This document shows positions 49,267 to 60,291 of a DNA stretch of 64,000 nucleotides, piece by piece. The stretch is from contig NC_084815.1 of NCBI RefSeq assembly GCF_963583255.1, forward strand, positions 19,958,807 to 20,022,806, written 5' to 3'. The position numbers were made by a program, and so were the translations under genes. The number at the start of each line of letters is the position of its first letter. Position 1 is the first letter of the stretch. The stretch is from Pyrus communis. Lineage: Eukaryota; Streptophyta; Magnoliopsida; Rosales; Rosaceae. Below the pieces are notes generated by a model. The model worked only from the letters and a program-made list of their open reading frames with translations. It did no database searches and was not told the origin of the DNA.

Positions 49267-49776
49267 TTTTAGAATAATCAAATGATGAATAGGGGCATGC
49301 TTTTGTGGGTTCAACTTCAATTAGGTCCAAGAGCCTCTCTTGGTATCTTTGAAACCCCTACGTAAGAAACAAAAACAAGAACCTCTAGCTGGAATGATGA
49401 AATTAGCATGTGAGGTATGGAATCTGATCTGCAGAATATATCTACCAGTCTTGTACACACAACTTTTCGAAAAGGGCGAGCTACAGACCGTCCTGTAATC
49501 TAATATGAGCCATGATTAAACTGTATTAGCAGTGTTGGTACAAAATTCTCGACATGCTACCTTCAACCTACACTAATACCAAAAGGCTTGCATGTGATGT
49601 GATAATATTCTCTTTATTTATATATTGACTACACTAGTACTAGTATGATTGTCATGCATCATATCATTGAATCCGTATTTGTATTATTTGGTCTAATTGG
49701 CCCCCCATCCGTGTCCTTATTTGACGAATATTGACAAACATTGTAAGACTTTTGGATGGTAATTACTAATTTGTAG

Positions 49777-50972
49777 TGTTAGTGTCCAGGCAAAGATTTC
49801 TTTGGAGAATGCTCCTCGGACCTCAACACAGCTTCCCAAAGGATTGGCAATTTTAGATGTGTAGTCAGGCTTTTACTTCTTGAAGTGCTACAAGAAGAAA
49901 ACAAAGTTAGTTCTGAAAAGTGTCTTTGTGGGGCCTTAGGTGTAGGCCTTCAGGCTCGCAATCAAAACTAAGTGCTAGGCGTGCCACTGTTATCTCGGCA
50001 TAGCAGATGTAGAACAGATATGTTTTAAGTTGATTACTTGCGCCCCAAGTTACTCAAACTCCTTGTTCTCAAAGGATTGTTGTGGATGTGCTAAGTCCAC
50101 ATTAAGTTATTTTTCTTGCCTTGTAAACAAGGACTTTTAGTTCATAGTCTTGTACGATCGAATGAAGGGAGTCCAGAGCCCCTTAAGTTATTTGTTTAAT
50201 CCTAAACTGATCTTAATGAAAGCATATCCATTAAGCTAACCAGATCCAAATGCAAATGGGACTCTTAAAATAGGAAAAAAAAAAACAGATGGGAATAACT
50301 TGAATACATGTTGGAGAATGCATTAAGTAATATATCTACTAATTTAGAAAACAAACAAAGAGCTTCAGGCAAGATTTCACCTTGTCTAGCAAGGTTGAAC
50401 CTCTTGCAATCACTTCTCTTTGAATTTACAAGGTTATATGCTAAAAAATGATGGATTGTAAACAAGTTTACACGAGAGAATCGATACTACAACATTGGGA
50501 ATGGTAGCAGAGCTTTTATACTAGAGAAAATATAACTTTTCTAAGGAAACTATCACTAAAAAGGGACTAAATCTAGGTTCATTTCAGCTTTTGGGTGCAA
50601 ATTTGGCTTGAGAGAAGAGTTTGTATGTTTGTTTGTTTGATTGGTTAAGTGTCATTGACTCTAGGGCCTGTCTTTCCTTTTATAGACAATTTGGCCTAAC
50701 TGCTGTAGCTTTTGCTCTTACCTGAAAACACTTGGAGGGTAGTGGGTCATCAACTTTTTACTAACAATGCCACTGGAAAATGTTCTTTAGCTGGTAGTAG
50801 GTTAGTCTCCATCACTTGTCATTTCAATTATACATACGTGGCTTGTATCCTGGCTGAAAAGACTTCAATTTGCTTCTAGGCTTGATGCTGGGCTTCGGGC
50901 AAATCTCTCTTTTAGTTGGCATCCTTAGGTTTTCCTTTATTAAGGCCCAATATTCAAATATTAACCTAAACA
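49777..50972 (-). repeat. 3' LTR of the Tat-like Gypsy element
   Basis: On the minus strand it begins TGTTTAGGTTAATATTTG and, if the left edge is right, ends AACA, giving matching TGTT/AACA termini. The stretch 50615-50972 is repeated at 57328-57686, which proves the LTR identity of that part. The left edge at 49777 rests on the TGTT match only. An AAAGAGGGC purine tract precedes it. Confidence 0.65.
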
Positions 50973-50989
50973 GTGCCCTCTTTAATCAT

Positions 50990-51649
50990 TGTAAGGTCCC
51001 ACATCGCCCAGGGGTGAGGATCCTGTAAGCCTTATATGTATATTCCCATCTCTACCTAGCACGAGGCCTTTTGGGAGCTCACTAGCTTCCGGTTCCGTAG
51101 GAACTCCGAAGTTAAGCGAGTTCGTGCGAGAGCAATCCTAAGATGGGTGACCCCCTTGGGAAGTTCTTATGTGAGTTCGCAGAAACAAAACCGCAAGGGC
51201 GCGGTCGGGGCCCAAAGCAGATAATATTGTGCTACGGTGGAGTCGAGCCAGGGATGTGGTGGGGGCCCCGGTCGGGATGTGACAATTTGGTATTAGAGCC
51301 AATTCCTGACTGGAAGTGTGCCGACGAGGACGTCGAGCCCTTAAGGATTGTGGATTGTAAGATCCCACATCACCTAGAGGTGAGGATCCTGTAAGTCTTA
51401 TATGTATATTCCCATCTCTACCTAGCACAAGGCATTTTGGGAGCTCACTGGATTCGGGTTCCGTAAAAATTCCGAAGTTAAGCGAGTTCGTGTGAGAGCA
51501 ATCCCAGGATGGGTGACCCCTTGGGAAGTTCTTGTGTGAGTCCTTAAAAACAAAACCATGAGGGTGTGGTCGGGGCCCAAAGCGGACAATATCATGCTAC
51601 GATGGAGTCAAGCCCTAGATGTGGTGGAGGCCTAGGCGGGGATGTGACA
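50990..51649 (+). mobile_element. Cassandra TRIM retrotransposon, complete, copy C
   Basis: LTRs 50990-51284 and 51356-51649 begin TGTAAGGTCCC / TGTAAGATCCC and end GATGTGACA. The interior has a primer-binding site at 51288 (TGGTATTAGAGCC) and a degenerate purine tract before 51356. 5S rRNA-like blocks lie at about 51060-51180 and 51422-51540, with CCGAAGTTAAGCGAG and GATGGGTGACCCC. ATCAT is duplicated exactly (50985-50989 and 51650-51654). It is inserted just inside the 3' LTR of the Gypsy element. Confidence 0.95.
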
Positions 51650-51925
51650 ATCATTGTTGAGTCTGTAAATCGAGGAGTTAATGATGATTAAACAGCCACT
51701 GCATACCTTTACTCGGGACTTGCACCATTCAAAGCAACCGTTTGTTTTTAACAAAACCTTTGCATTAACCCATGGATTCCGACATTAATTAATTGCATTA
51801 CTATATAATCTTCAGTTAACCTCTCGGCCAAATTCCTTAGTAACTCCAATCCTTCAAATTTCCAAGTTTCCTAAATTTTCTCAGAATTCTCTTACTCTCT
51901 GCTCCATCTTGCTTCCTACCTTCAA

Positions 51926-54900
51926 ATGTTTTCTATCTTTTCTAAAACCATCCAATTGCACCCAAAGTTGCTCGGACTCAATCTTCTTGCAAATCAGGCG
52001 AGGGCATCGCCACCATGCGCCACTTGCTTAACGACCTTTAATTGCCCTCAGGCTGGCCTTTATACCTCACTTTTCTTTGAAGAGGGAATAGTGCACTCTT
52101 TGGGACCTGCATGGACTTCTTAGGTCCCCATTTCCATGGAAAACAACATGCCCAAGGCGAGGATTTCCTTTTACGAATGATGAAGCTTGGGTGTAGAAAG
52201 GAAATGAGCTCGAGCCCACCTTCAAGAAGATATGCATGAACAACAGCATATACGAGCTAATTATGTTGTCCAAGACTACTATAATTGCCAAGCCTAAACT
52301 GTTGACCACGACTCTCCTCATCTGGAATTCAGGCACCAATACTTTTAACTTCAGGATAGGCCATGTGTCCCTGACCATTCTTGACATGGCTCAAGTCTTC
52401 GGGCTAAGGCCCTTAGGTAGAGTCGTAAACGTGACCCACGACTGATCTTATTCTTCTTGCCTGACTGCTGAGAGTTCGAGCACCTCTAATCCTATTATCA
52501 AGCTGGAGTATAACTTTTCCAGTTCTAAGAGTTATGGGACTTCCTTCACAGGTTTCATTCCTTTTGCCAAGAAGAATTTTGGCTCGACTTCTTCTACTGC
52601 CAACAGAGATCAAGAGCATATGTACTTTCTCCTGTACTGGCTCAACAAGCATATTTTCCCTAACAAGTCTAAGGGAGTAAAACTCGAGTGAATCCCTTTA
52701 GTGGAAGCTACAATTTTGATGACGTGGCTACGAGCCCCTTCCTCCTCACTCATCTTTATCATCTTTTGTATAAGATGACCAGAGACGAGCCCTTTGAGAA
52801 CAATCTCAACAGACCGACTTGGATGATCCAGCTATGGCTGCAATGATACTTCCCCGAACTTCAGGCACCCTACCTGGAGTTTCCTGAAGGTGTTGCTTCT
52901 GCTTGAATTCTTGGGGAAGTTTCACCCACTAATCACTCTACATTTTCCTGCTCTACTTCTTCAGAGTCTGCAGGACTCGGGCAGACTTGGAGTGGGGGAC
53001 TTCAGTATTAAGAAGATATTGTTGGTTCTCCAGCCAAACTTTCCAAGATGCTTTCGGGGAGGATGTCAGTGCTTTATGTAGAGAGAAATTTATCAGTTGC
53101 ATTCAACCAAGGGATTTAGCCTGGGGAGTAAGGAGCGACCGCTACGAGTGCGGGCTAGAAGTTTATCATCCAAACTTCTGCAGTAGGCAGCTGGGTTTTA
53201 GGCAAGCCATTCTTATTCCATTTTTTTACTCCGTACATTGTGGCACCTATGTTCGTCTTTTTTCTCCACAAGAGCTCACATTTCAAGTTGCTCGACGAAG
53301 TTTTGAAGTTATGACCAATATTGCCCGAAAGCCCATGGCTCTCAACTTCGAGTGTACTTCAAGGTGCTCTACTTGGTGGGAAACCAAGTGGGTTAAGAAG
53401 TACAGAGGAGATCTCAAGGAGTCGCATGACCGCCTTTTCAGTCAACTTTCAATCAAGTTATATCCTAACTCAGGCGAGCTCGATAATTGGAAGAAAATGA
53501 TTCACCAGAAGAACCAACTCCTTCTAATAGGTATTTTTATGTTCTTGAATTGTATTTTATGATATTTTATGAATCTACCTTCTTCTAATCCTTTATTGGT
53601 TACCTTGATCTTGTAGCCCAAGGCCACACTGAAAAGGTGGATGTCAAGCTAGACGAAAAAGTTACGAACACATTTGTCTTCCAAGAGGCTGCGACTAAGG
53701 TGGAGAGACAAGGTGTTGGGGAAGGCGGAGATGTCTCCAAGTTATTTGGAGATTCGGGCAACACACCAAACAAGGGCATTGGTGATAAAATCTTCAGAGT
53801 CTAATCCTGAAGAGTAGCCCGAGTCATGGCCTGCTTTGCTCGTACCTCTGGCAACTCTAACCAAGAAGAGGACCAGGGCTCAAACCTCTAAGACCTCTCA
53901 ATCTTCTATGTCTTTTATTGCCCTTGCACCTAAAGTGGCCAGGAAAAAAACAGAAGGCTTCTAGTAAGTTGTCTATCCTTCTTTTTCTGTTTAGTTGCAA
54001 TCTCACTTTATAGGGTAACAACTTTTTCTTCTTTGAAACTAGAACCTCAAGCAACTAAGAAGCCCATTATGGTGTCAAAGGAAGAGCCATTGGGTGTGGA
54101 GATGCACCAGAAGGCCAATGATCTTCTTGATACCACCCTTGAAGAACTGGAGGTATGCCGTGCATCTCAAGTCATTCCTTTGAAGTTTTCCTTTTTTCCT
54201 TTCTCTTATTTATTTATTTATTAATGACTCTTTGCCTGATTGCCTGAAACAAGGTATAAGAAAAGAAATGATCTCTTCGCCTGAGGCTTCTTCACCCCCA
54301 GCCTGAACGAAACATGCTTCTCCTCCTCGGGCTAAATCTTCCAAGGTATATTTTTCTCACCTTTGGCTTAAAATTTGTAACTTTATTACTTTTGAAGCTA
54401 ATGATTGACTTTCACTCCTTTGTAGGCCAAGGTTGGAGAACCTACATCTTTGATCAGGCAAGGCTCAACTCCCAAGTCTTTCATTCCTCCTCTTGCATTG
54501 ATGGTGACTTCAACCTCTCAATTCAATCCAAGTACTGGGGAGATACTACATTTTGTAGAGGATAATAGCAACTCAATGAGTATTTTGTCTTAATATTTTA
54601 TGCTTAAAGTCCTCTTCTTCTCTTATACTTATCTTCTTTTTACTTTTCCCAATCTTCCCCAGTGCAAGAGTCTCATCCATCAACAACAATTGCATTTGGG
54701 GAGCCTATAGTCCCTGAGATCCCCGTGGTCTCAGAGGTGACTAGCCCACGGGCTTTTACTCAAACAATAGCAACCATAGAGGAACCCCATCCTCCCATTC
54801 AAGATCCTGCTTAGGCATAAAAGTATTTTTACTTCTATTTTATTTTCTTAATAAGTTAGTTACTAACATTTGCCATTTCTCCTTGATATTTATAGGTCTC

Positions 54901-55999
54901 TGGTGAGGACTTGGGCATCATCCCTCCTTCTCAAGTAAGTGAGAATGATCCTCCTCAACCATCAAGGGAAATAACTCATCCTCCACCTCTTTCCAAAACT
55001 CCAGGCTCAACTCAGGTAAATCAATTTTCCTTTGCTCACCTTCCTATTGTATGCTCTGATTTGTAATCTTTCTATTTAACTTGTTTTTCTTGGTTTGCAA
55101 TAGAGTTCTGGAGAGGGCTTGGGAAAATCTCCCATACCCTTGATGCACAAGGCAGCTCTCCCAATGCCTCCCTTGACCTTTAAGGTGACGGAGATTCCTA
55201 TCCATCAACCAAAGAAGAAAGTCAAAACTGCTGCTACTACTTCCATTCCTGCTTCTGCTCCTGAGATCATTCATTCTCTGCGACTGAGGTCGCCCCCTCT
55301 GCTACTACTGAAGGTGTTAGAGAGATGCCTCCATCTTTGATATCTACTCATTCAGCAACATCTTTGCTCGAGCTGGTCAAGAAGTTTGGGCAAATCAAGA
55401 CCAAGCTGCAATCTCATCCACCTTTATCTGAGTCTTATATTCTCCAAAATGCTCGTCATATCTTCAAGGATTGGATGAGGAGGGAGTTTACTACTTCCTT
55501 TAGTCTCAAGATCTTTCATGATGTTGAGAAAGTCCTGATCGAGCTTTACAAGGCTCAATTACTGTCAAAGGCTCAATATGAGTCATTTCTCAGTTTTTTT
55601 GAGAATTTGCGCTCGCTGAAGGATCAGTATCAAAAGGTGGAGCGGGCATCTAATAGAGTTAAATTCGTCCAAGAAAAATACACGAAGACCTCAGCCACAC
55701 TCGAACAGTTGGTGGATGAAGGATCGGTTATGGAAGATAGGATCGCAGTGGTTGATTATAAGATTCTGAGATTGGAGGAGAAGCTTTCTTCGCTGAAGGC
55801 CGAGAAGATGACCCTAACATACCATCTTTTCAACAAAGTAGAAAAGATGGAGAAGATTTCTCAGGAAGTTAAGGACTCAAAAACCCAACTTATCAATAGC
55901 AACATGTATCTAGGAGAACCAGGCAGAATTTTCACCATTATGCAAACTTATTATTCTAGAATAACTGTCTTGGCCGAAGATGCAAAGTTGTTAAGCTAA
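51926..55999 (+). pseudogene. Plant mobile domain (PMD) gene, multi-exon, antisense to the Gypsy element
   Basis: The PMD (aminotransferase-like) region is seen in pieces: FRIGHVSLTILDMAQVFGLR with PLGRVVN (about 52350-52430), a stretch ending in HMYFLLYWLNKHIFPNKSKG (52610-52675), RPTWMIQLWLQ and YFPEL (about 52810-52860), then an open frame at 52987-53562 with GLEVYHPNFCSRQLGFRQA and FYSVHCGTYVRLF. After 53529 the rest looks spliced, with short exon-like pieces at 53630-55320 (Pro/Ser/Lys-rich). A final 224-codon open frame (55325-55999) has a strong coiled coil in its second half (LVDEGSVMEDRIAVVDYKIL, LEEKLSSLKAEK). Stops at 52443, 52689 and 52845 sit where Trp is expected (TGG to TGA), and one at 52902 where Arg is plausible. 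TATATAA lies at about 51802. The protein's function is not established; PMD proteins are linked to transposon silencing and mobile elements. Confidence 0.75.
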
Positions 56000-56115
56000 G
56001 ATCTTTTGTAATTTTTTTTATGAAATGATATGAATTTCTTCTTCATCTTTATCTTGGTTTTCCTTCCTTTGAATTTTTAACTATAGTAGCCTAACTCCAA
56101 CCTTTTTTAACTTGC

Positions 56116-57289
56116 TTATATCTCCTCAATATAACAATCTATTGCATCCCATAAAGTTGGATGGTATTTCTTTAAAAACTTAGCGTTAACTGGATGCCTT
56201 TGCAAGCTTCCTTCCAAATCTGCCAAGTAATATCCTCCCTTATCTAGCACTTGATTGATAATGAAAGGACCCTCCCAAGTGGGGCTCCACTTCCCAAAGC
56301 CTCTAACTTGAGCTCCTAAGGGTAAAATGGCATTTCGAACTATTTCTATTTCTTTGAAGGTTTTCAATCTCACTTTCTTGTTGTATGCTCAGGTAACAGC
56401 TCTCTTCCCTTCTTGAATTTTATTTAAAGCTTCAATTTGGGGCTACATCTAGATCTTCAACTCCTTGACACATAGCCTGAATGTATTCTTCACTATGTAG
56501 CCCAAACCGGTTTTGAATCTTATCAGAACTCACATTAATTTCCATGGGTAGTACAACATCTTGCCCGAAAGTTAAGGCATAAAGAGTAGTTCTAGTTCCT
56601 GCCCTCTTAGAAGTTCTGTAAGCCCACAAAGTATCTCCCAACTTCTCATGCCATTTCTCTAGACTATCCGCCACCATTCGCTTTATAATACTCACCAAGA
56701 CCTTGTTGCTAGCTTCTGCTTGACCATTTAATTGGGGATAGTAAGGACTAGATTGGATCATCTTTATCTTGAACTTACTTGCAAACTTTTCTACTTCTTT
56801 GGAAATAAAAGATGGCCCGCGGTCTGTAATAATTGTCTCGGGCACCCCATATCTGTGTAAAATCTTGGTTTCAATGAACTTCTTGACAATAGTTGAGGTG
56901 ATGGTCTTCACAGCTGAAGCTTCTAGCCACTTGGTAAAGTAATATGTTGCCACAATTATGAATGTATACCCTTTACTAGAAGCTGGGTAAACTTGCCCAA
57001 TGAAATCCATTGCCTATCCTCTAAAAGGCTAAGGCTTGACCACAGGGTATAAGGGTACTGAGGGCACATGTTGGAGAGGTGCATGCCTTTGACATTCTTC
57101 AGACCCTCAGGCATAGGCCTTGTAGTCTTTCTCCATGTCGGGCCACAAGTAACCATATCTTCTGAGTAACCACCTCATCTTAATTTCAGCTTGATGTGCT
57201 TCACAAATTCCTTCATGTACTTCAGCCATCACTCGCATTGACTCCTCTTGGCCTAAGCATTTTAACAACCCAGAAGATTCTCCTTCCAC
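56116..57289 (-). pseudogene. Gypsy integrase region of pol, broken
   Basis: Read 57289 to 56116: an H2C2-type zinc-binding segment (VMAEVHEGICEAHQ, then LLRRYGYLWPDMEKDYKAYA), a stop and frame change where the second cysteine pair would be, then the catalytic core. The core retains DFIGQVYPASSKGYTF, TDRGPSF and QLNGQAEASNK, so the D-D-E residues are present. ALTFGQDVVLPMEI follows, and a second frame has the C-terminal domain, GKWSPTWEGPFIINQVL and GGYYLADLEG. No chromodomain is seen. The stop codon region lies 117 bases from the end of the PMD gene, convergent. Confidence 0.9.
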
Positions 57290-57327
57290 ATGACATACTT
57301 AGTTGCTTGATGTTTATCCTTTTTTAG

Positions 57328-57686
57328 AGCAGAGTTTGTATGTTTGTTTGTTTGATTGGTTGAGCATCCTTGACTCTAGGGCCTATCTTTCCTTTTATAG
57401 ACAATTTGGCCTAACTGTTGTAGCTTTTGCTCTTGCTTGAAAGCACTTGGAAGGTAGTGGGTCATCAACTTTTTACTAACAATGCCACTAGAAAATGTTC
57501 TTTGGCTAGCAGTAGGTTAGTTTCCATCACTTGTCATTTCAATTATAGATATGTGGCTTGTATCATTGCTAAAAAGGCTTCAATTTGCTTCTAGGCTTGA
57601 TGCTGGGCTTCGGGCAAATCTCTCTTTTAGTTGGCTCCTTAGGTTTTCCTTTATTAAGGCCCACTATTCAAATATTAACTCAAACA
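57328..57686 (-). repeat. Truncated 5' LTR of the Tat-like Gypsy element
   Basis: Matches 50615-50972 closely, from 'agagtttgtatgtttgtttg' to the TGTT terminus (minus strand). The rest of the LTR, the primer-binding site and gag to RNase H are absent. The boundary with integrase sequence lies at about 57328. Confidence 0.85.
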
Positions 57687-57691
57687 GCTAG

Positions 57692-58270
57692 TAATGTAAA
57701 ATCTTATCATACATCAACGACGGATAATCACTCATGCATATGTGTTCACTACTAACCACTCTGATAAGTAAACTATTCCTAGCTGCCATCTTAACCGACC
57801 GCTTAACGTTCTCTCACCCTCTAATGTAGGTGGCATTCCATCACTTAAAATCCATACAATGGCAGCATTTGTTAAAAACTAAAGAATATAGACTTGAGTA
57901 CTAAAACCATGGGAGAATTGTCTCATTTCTCTGACTATATTCCAAACCATATTGCTTTAGCAGAATAGTTTCTCGTACAAGTATATATACATATAGGAGA
58001 ACCAAATATATGGCTGCAAAAGGTACCCAGAAACCGTTCACTGGAACACGGTTTCTTTATCCCAGAAACCTAGCATTACCCTTAATTTTAGAATAGTGTT
58101 ATATGCACATTATTTTCAACTTTTACTCACATCTCTTAATTTTTCATTTTCAGATCTAATGAATTGAAAATAATCAAATGACAAAAAATAACAATGAGTA
58201 TATGGACGTAAAAAGATATGTATGGATCCCTAAATTTAAGATTGGAAATTTTGAGGAAAGTTTGGTCTTC
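57692..58270. other. Non-coding flank
   Basis: No gene, terminal repeat or tandem repeat recognised. Confidence 0.4.
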
Positions 58271-58273
58271 TAA

Positions 58274-58675
58274 GACCATCTCCAATGGTTGGGCTAAAAG
58301 CCAAATTTTTTAGTCTGGAAAATTTAGCTTTTAGCCCAGAAACAACTTTTCTGCTCCAACCGTTTTAGCCTAAAATTTTAGCCCAGGATTATTAAAGAAC
58401 GAACTTAGACTATTTTTTTTTGTTAAATTAATTTTTTTTAAAAATAAATATGTAGACTATCATAAATTAATTTTATGAACATTTTAATTTAAAAAAATTT
58501 AAATTCCGATAAATATTGGGTGGAGTTCACTCCGATTTCTCGACTAAATTTTGGGGGGAATTTGGCATTGGTTTAGCATTTAGCATTTAGCCCAAAATTT
58601 CCTCTTGGGTTGGAGTGGGTTTGGAGGGAAATTTTAGGGGGTAATTTGGCTTTTAGCCCACCATTGGAGTTGGTC
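58274..58675. mobile_element. Tourist-type MITE, TAA target site
   Basis: Inverted termini GACCATCTCCAATGGTTGGG and the complement of GACCAACTCCAATGGTGGGC share 'gctaaaagccaaatt' further in. TAA flanks both sides (58271-58273 and 58676-58678). The 402 bp interior repeats 'tttagcccaaaatt'-like phrases. Confidence 0.85.
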
Positions 58676-58678
58676 TAA

Positions 58679-59850
58679 AAGTGGCAATTTCAAGATTTGG
58701 GTGAAAAATAATTGTATAGATTTTGAGGAAACCTAGATGAGATCAAGAAAGGAGAAAAGGGGTAAAAATTAAATTCTTAGAAAAATGGAAAAAAAGGAAT
58801 TTTTTTTTAATGTCATGTGAATTTATACACTTATATTAATTTATTATATTATTTAAAATTTCAAGCAATTTGTCATAACAACTTTCTAAAATCATCAATT
58901 GTATTTGCATATAACTTCTGTGCAGGATAATTTTAGACATTTCAACACAATAAATGTCATTCAACTTTACCATTAATTAGAGGATCACTAATGACTCTAT
59001 ATTTTTTAGTCATCTTTACTTCTAAACACAGATAAGCGTGTGCTAGTCATTCTTCTTTTTTGAACGGAAAACCCTCATATCCTCATATACCAGATTAACC
59101 CTCCATTTTTGTATTTTTTGAGAAATCCTAAAATTATATTTGTTGAAGACAACTTATTAGAAGGGAAATGAGATGTTGAAATGGCCGAAATAACCCTGCA
59201 CATAACTCATGTGGTTGGAAATTTAACCGAATTAGCGTGAAAGGAAAAAATAAAGATTTCGAAAAGCTAGTGTGACAAATCGATTAAAATTTCAATTCAT
59301 ATGAAAAAACAAAAAAATATATATATAAATTCATAGGATATTTTAAAAAAATCAAAAACTAAATCGGTATTGGAAACGGGGAGAAAAACTTGTGTGAGGC
59401 TTTGGCTTGTCATTGAACTTCGCTGAATAGCACTACAAACCACTCAAAACTCGTCACGTGGCAAATTTTAAATATAATTCTTTATCATTCTTTTATAATT
59501 AAAATTCTCATAATTATTTTTCTACTAATTAATATTATACATATATATATATATATATCAATCTAATGTTTCATTTTTTTTCATTCTTTCCCCATTTTTT
59601 ACTTCATTCCCCCTTTTTTTTCTTCCCAAATTTCCCTCCACTTTGTTTTGTTGTTCTCTTCACTGTCTTTCCCACTTCTTTCTCTCTCCCAATTATGGTT
59701 CTTGCTTTTATGAAATTCTGCACTTTTTTCTTCCAAAAATTTCTTTGCTTTCTTTCCCCCCCACTGTTTATCTCCTCTCTCCAAATACCCTAATTTGTTA
59801 TAAATAGACAAAAGTTAGAGAGATAACCTTTCTAAGGACAGGAGCGAAGC
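58679..59850. other. Non-coding AT-rich stretch
   Basis: Contains a (TA)n run at about 59539-59560 and a long pyrimidine-rich tract at 59565-59770 that creates open frames on both strands without meaning. No gene supported. Confidence 0.45.
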
Positions 59851-59851
59851 A

Positions 59852-60111
59852 GGTGCAAAATATCACACTATGACATTAGTAGTTGTAACACAAAAAAGGA
59901 TGGCAGGTAAAGAGAATGAGAGATACTGATATTATTTCTCTTGCTTTCTTTTACAGTGCATTTGATAACAGATGGATTGCTCTATTTATAGAGTGACTCT
60001 TGTAACTACAAGCATCAAAATATAATGATGATACTTTTGAAAGTATTAAACACTATTACTAAGTTTTTGGGCATTCTTTTGAGTAGGCATTCACCCATTA
60101 ATTCTATAACA
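59852..60111 (-). mobile_element. 3' LTR of the TNT1-type Copia element
   Basis: On the minus strand it starts TGTTATAGAATTAATGG at 60111, preceded by the purine tract AAGGGGGAG (complement of 60112-60120). A TATA-like CTATAAATAGAG lies at about 59980-59990. The far end is placed near 59852 by a TGCA-type edge but is uncertain without the 5' copy. Confidence 0.6.
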
Positions 60112-60291
60112 CTCCCCCTTGGATGCCCACATATCAACATCAGTTACCTCGTTAAAACCTTGCTTGGAAAAACCCTGTGGGAAAAATCCTAGTCGAAGGA
60201 AAAAAAGTACAACAAGCATGTATCATGGATGCTTCCCCTGATATTTATCTCCTCCTGATTCCACATTCTTCAAATTTAGCTGATTGGTAAG

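Larger units (their letters stand above)
49777..57686 (-). mobile_element. Tat-like Gypsy element with antisense PMD gene, internally deleted
   Basis: In minus-strand order it consists of a truncated 5' LTR (57686-57328), integrase (57289-56116), a plus-strand (antisense) PMD gene (51926-55999), a purine tract near 50973-50983 and a full 3' LTR (50972-49777). Gag, protease, reverse transcriptase and RNase H are missing at a junction near 57328. A Cassandra element interrupts the 3' end. This gene order, with an extra antisense ORF between integrase and 3' LTR, is known from Tat-lineage plant Gypsy elements. Flanks TGTAG (49772-49776) and GCTAG (57687-57691) agree at three of five positions, so the target duplication is doubtful. 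Confidence 0.75.

Noticed and set aside
51060..51180. A 5S rRNA gene
   Set aside because: The block is diverged and is embedded in an LTR with primer-binding site and target duplication, so it is the Cassandra LTR.
51138..51428. Open frames on both strands
   Set aside because: Shadows of Cassandra copy C.
49772..57691. Target duplication of the Tat-like Gypsy element (TGTAG / GCTAG)
   Set aside because: Only three of five bases agree, so it is not claimed as a duplication.
59566..59811. Open frames on both strands in pyrimidine-rich DNA
   Set aside because: Low-complexity composition explains them.
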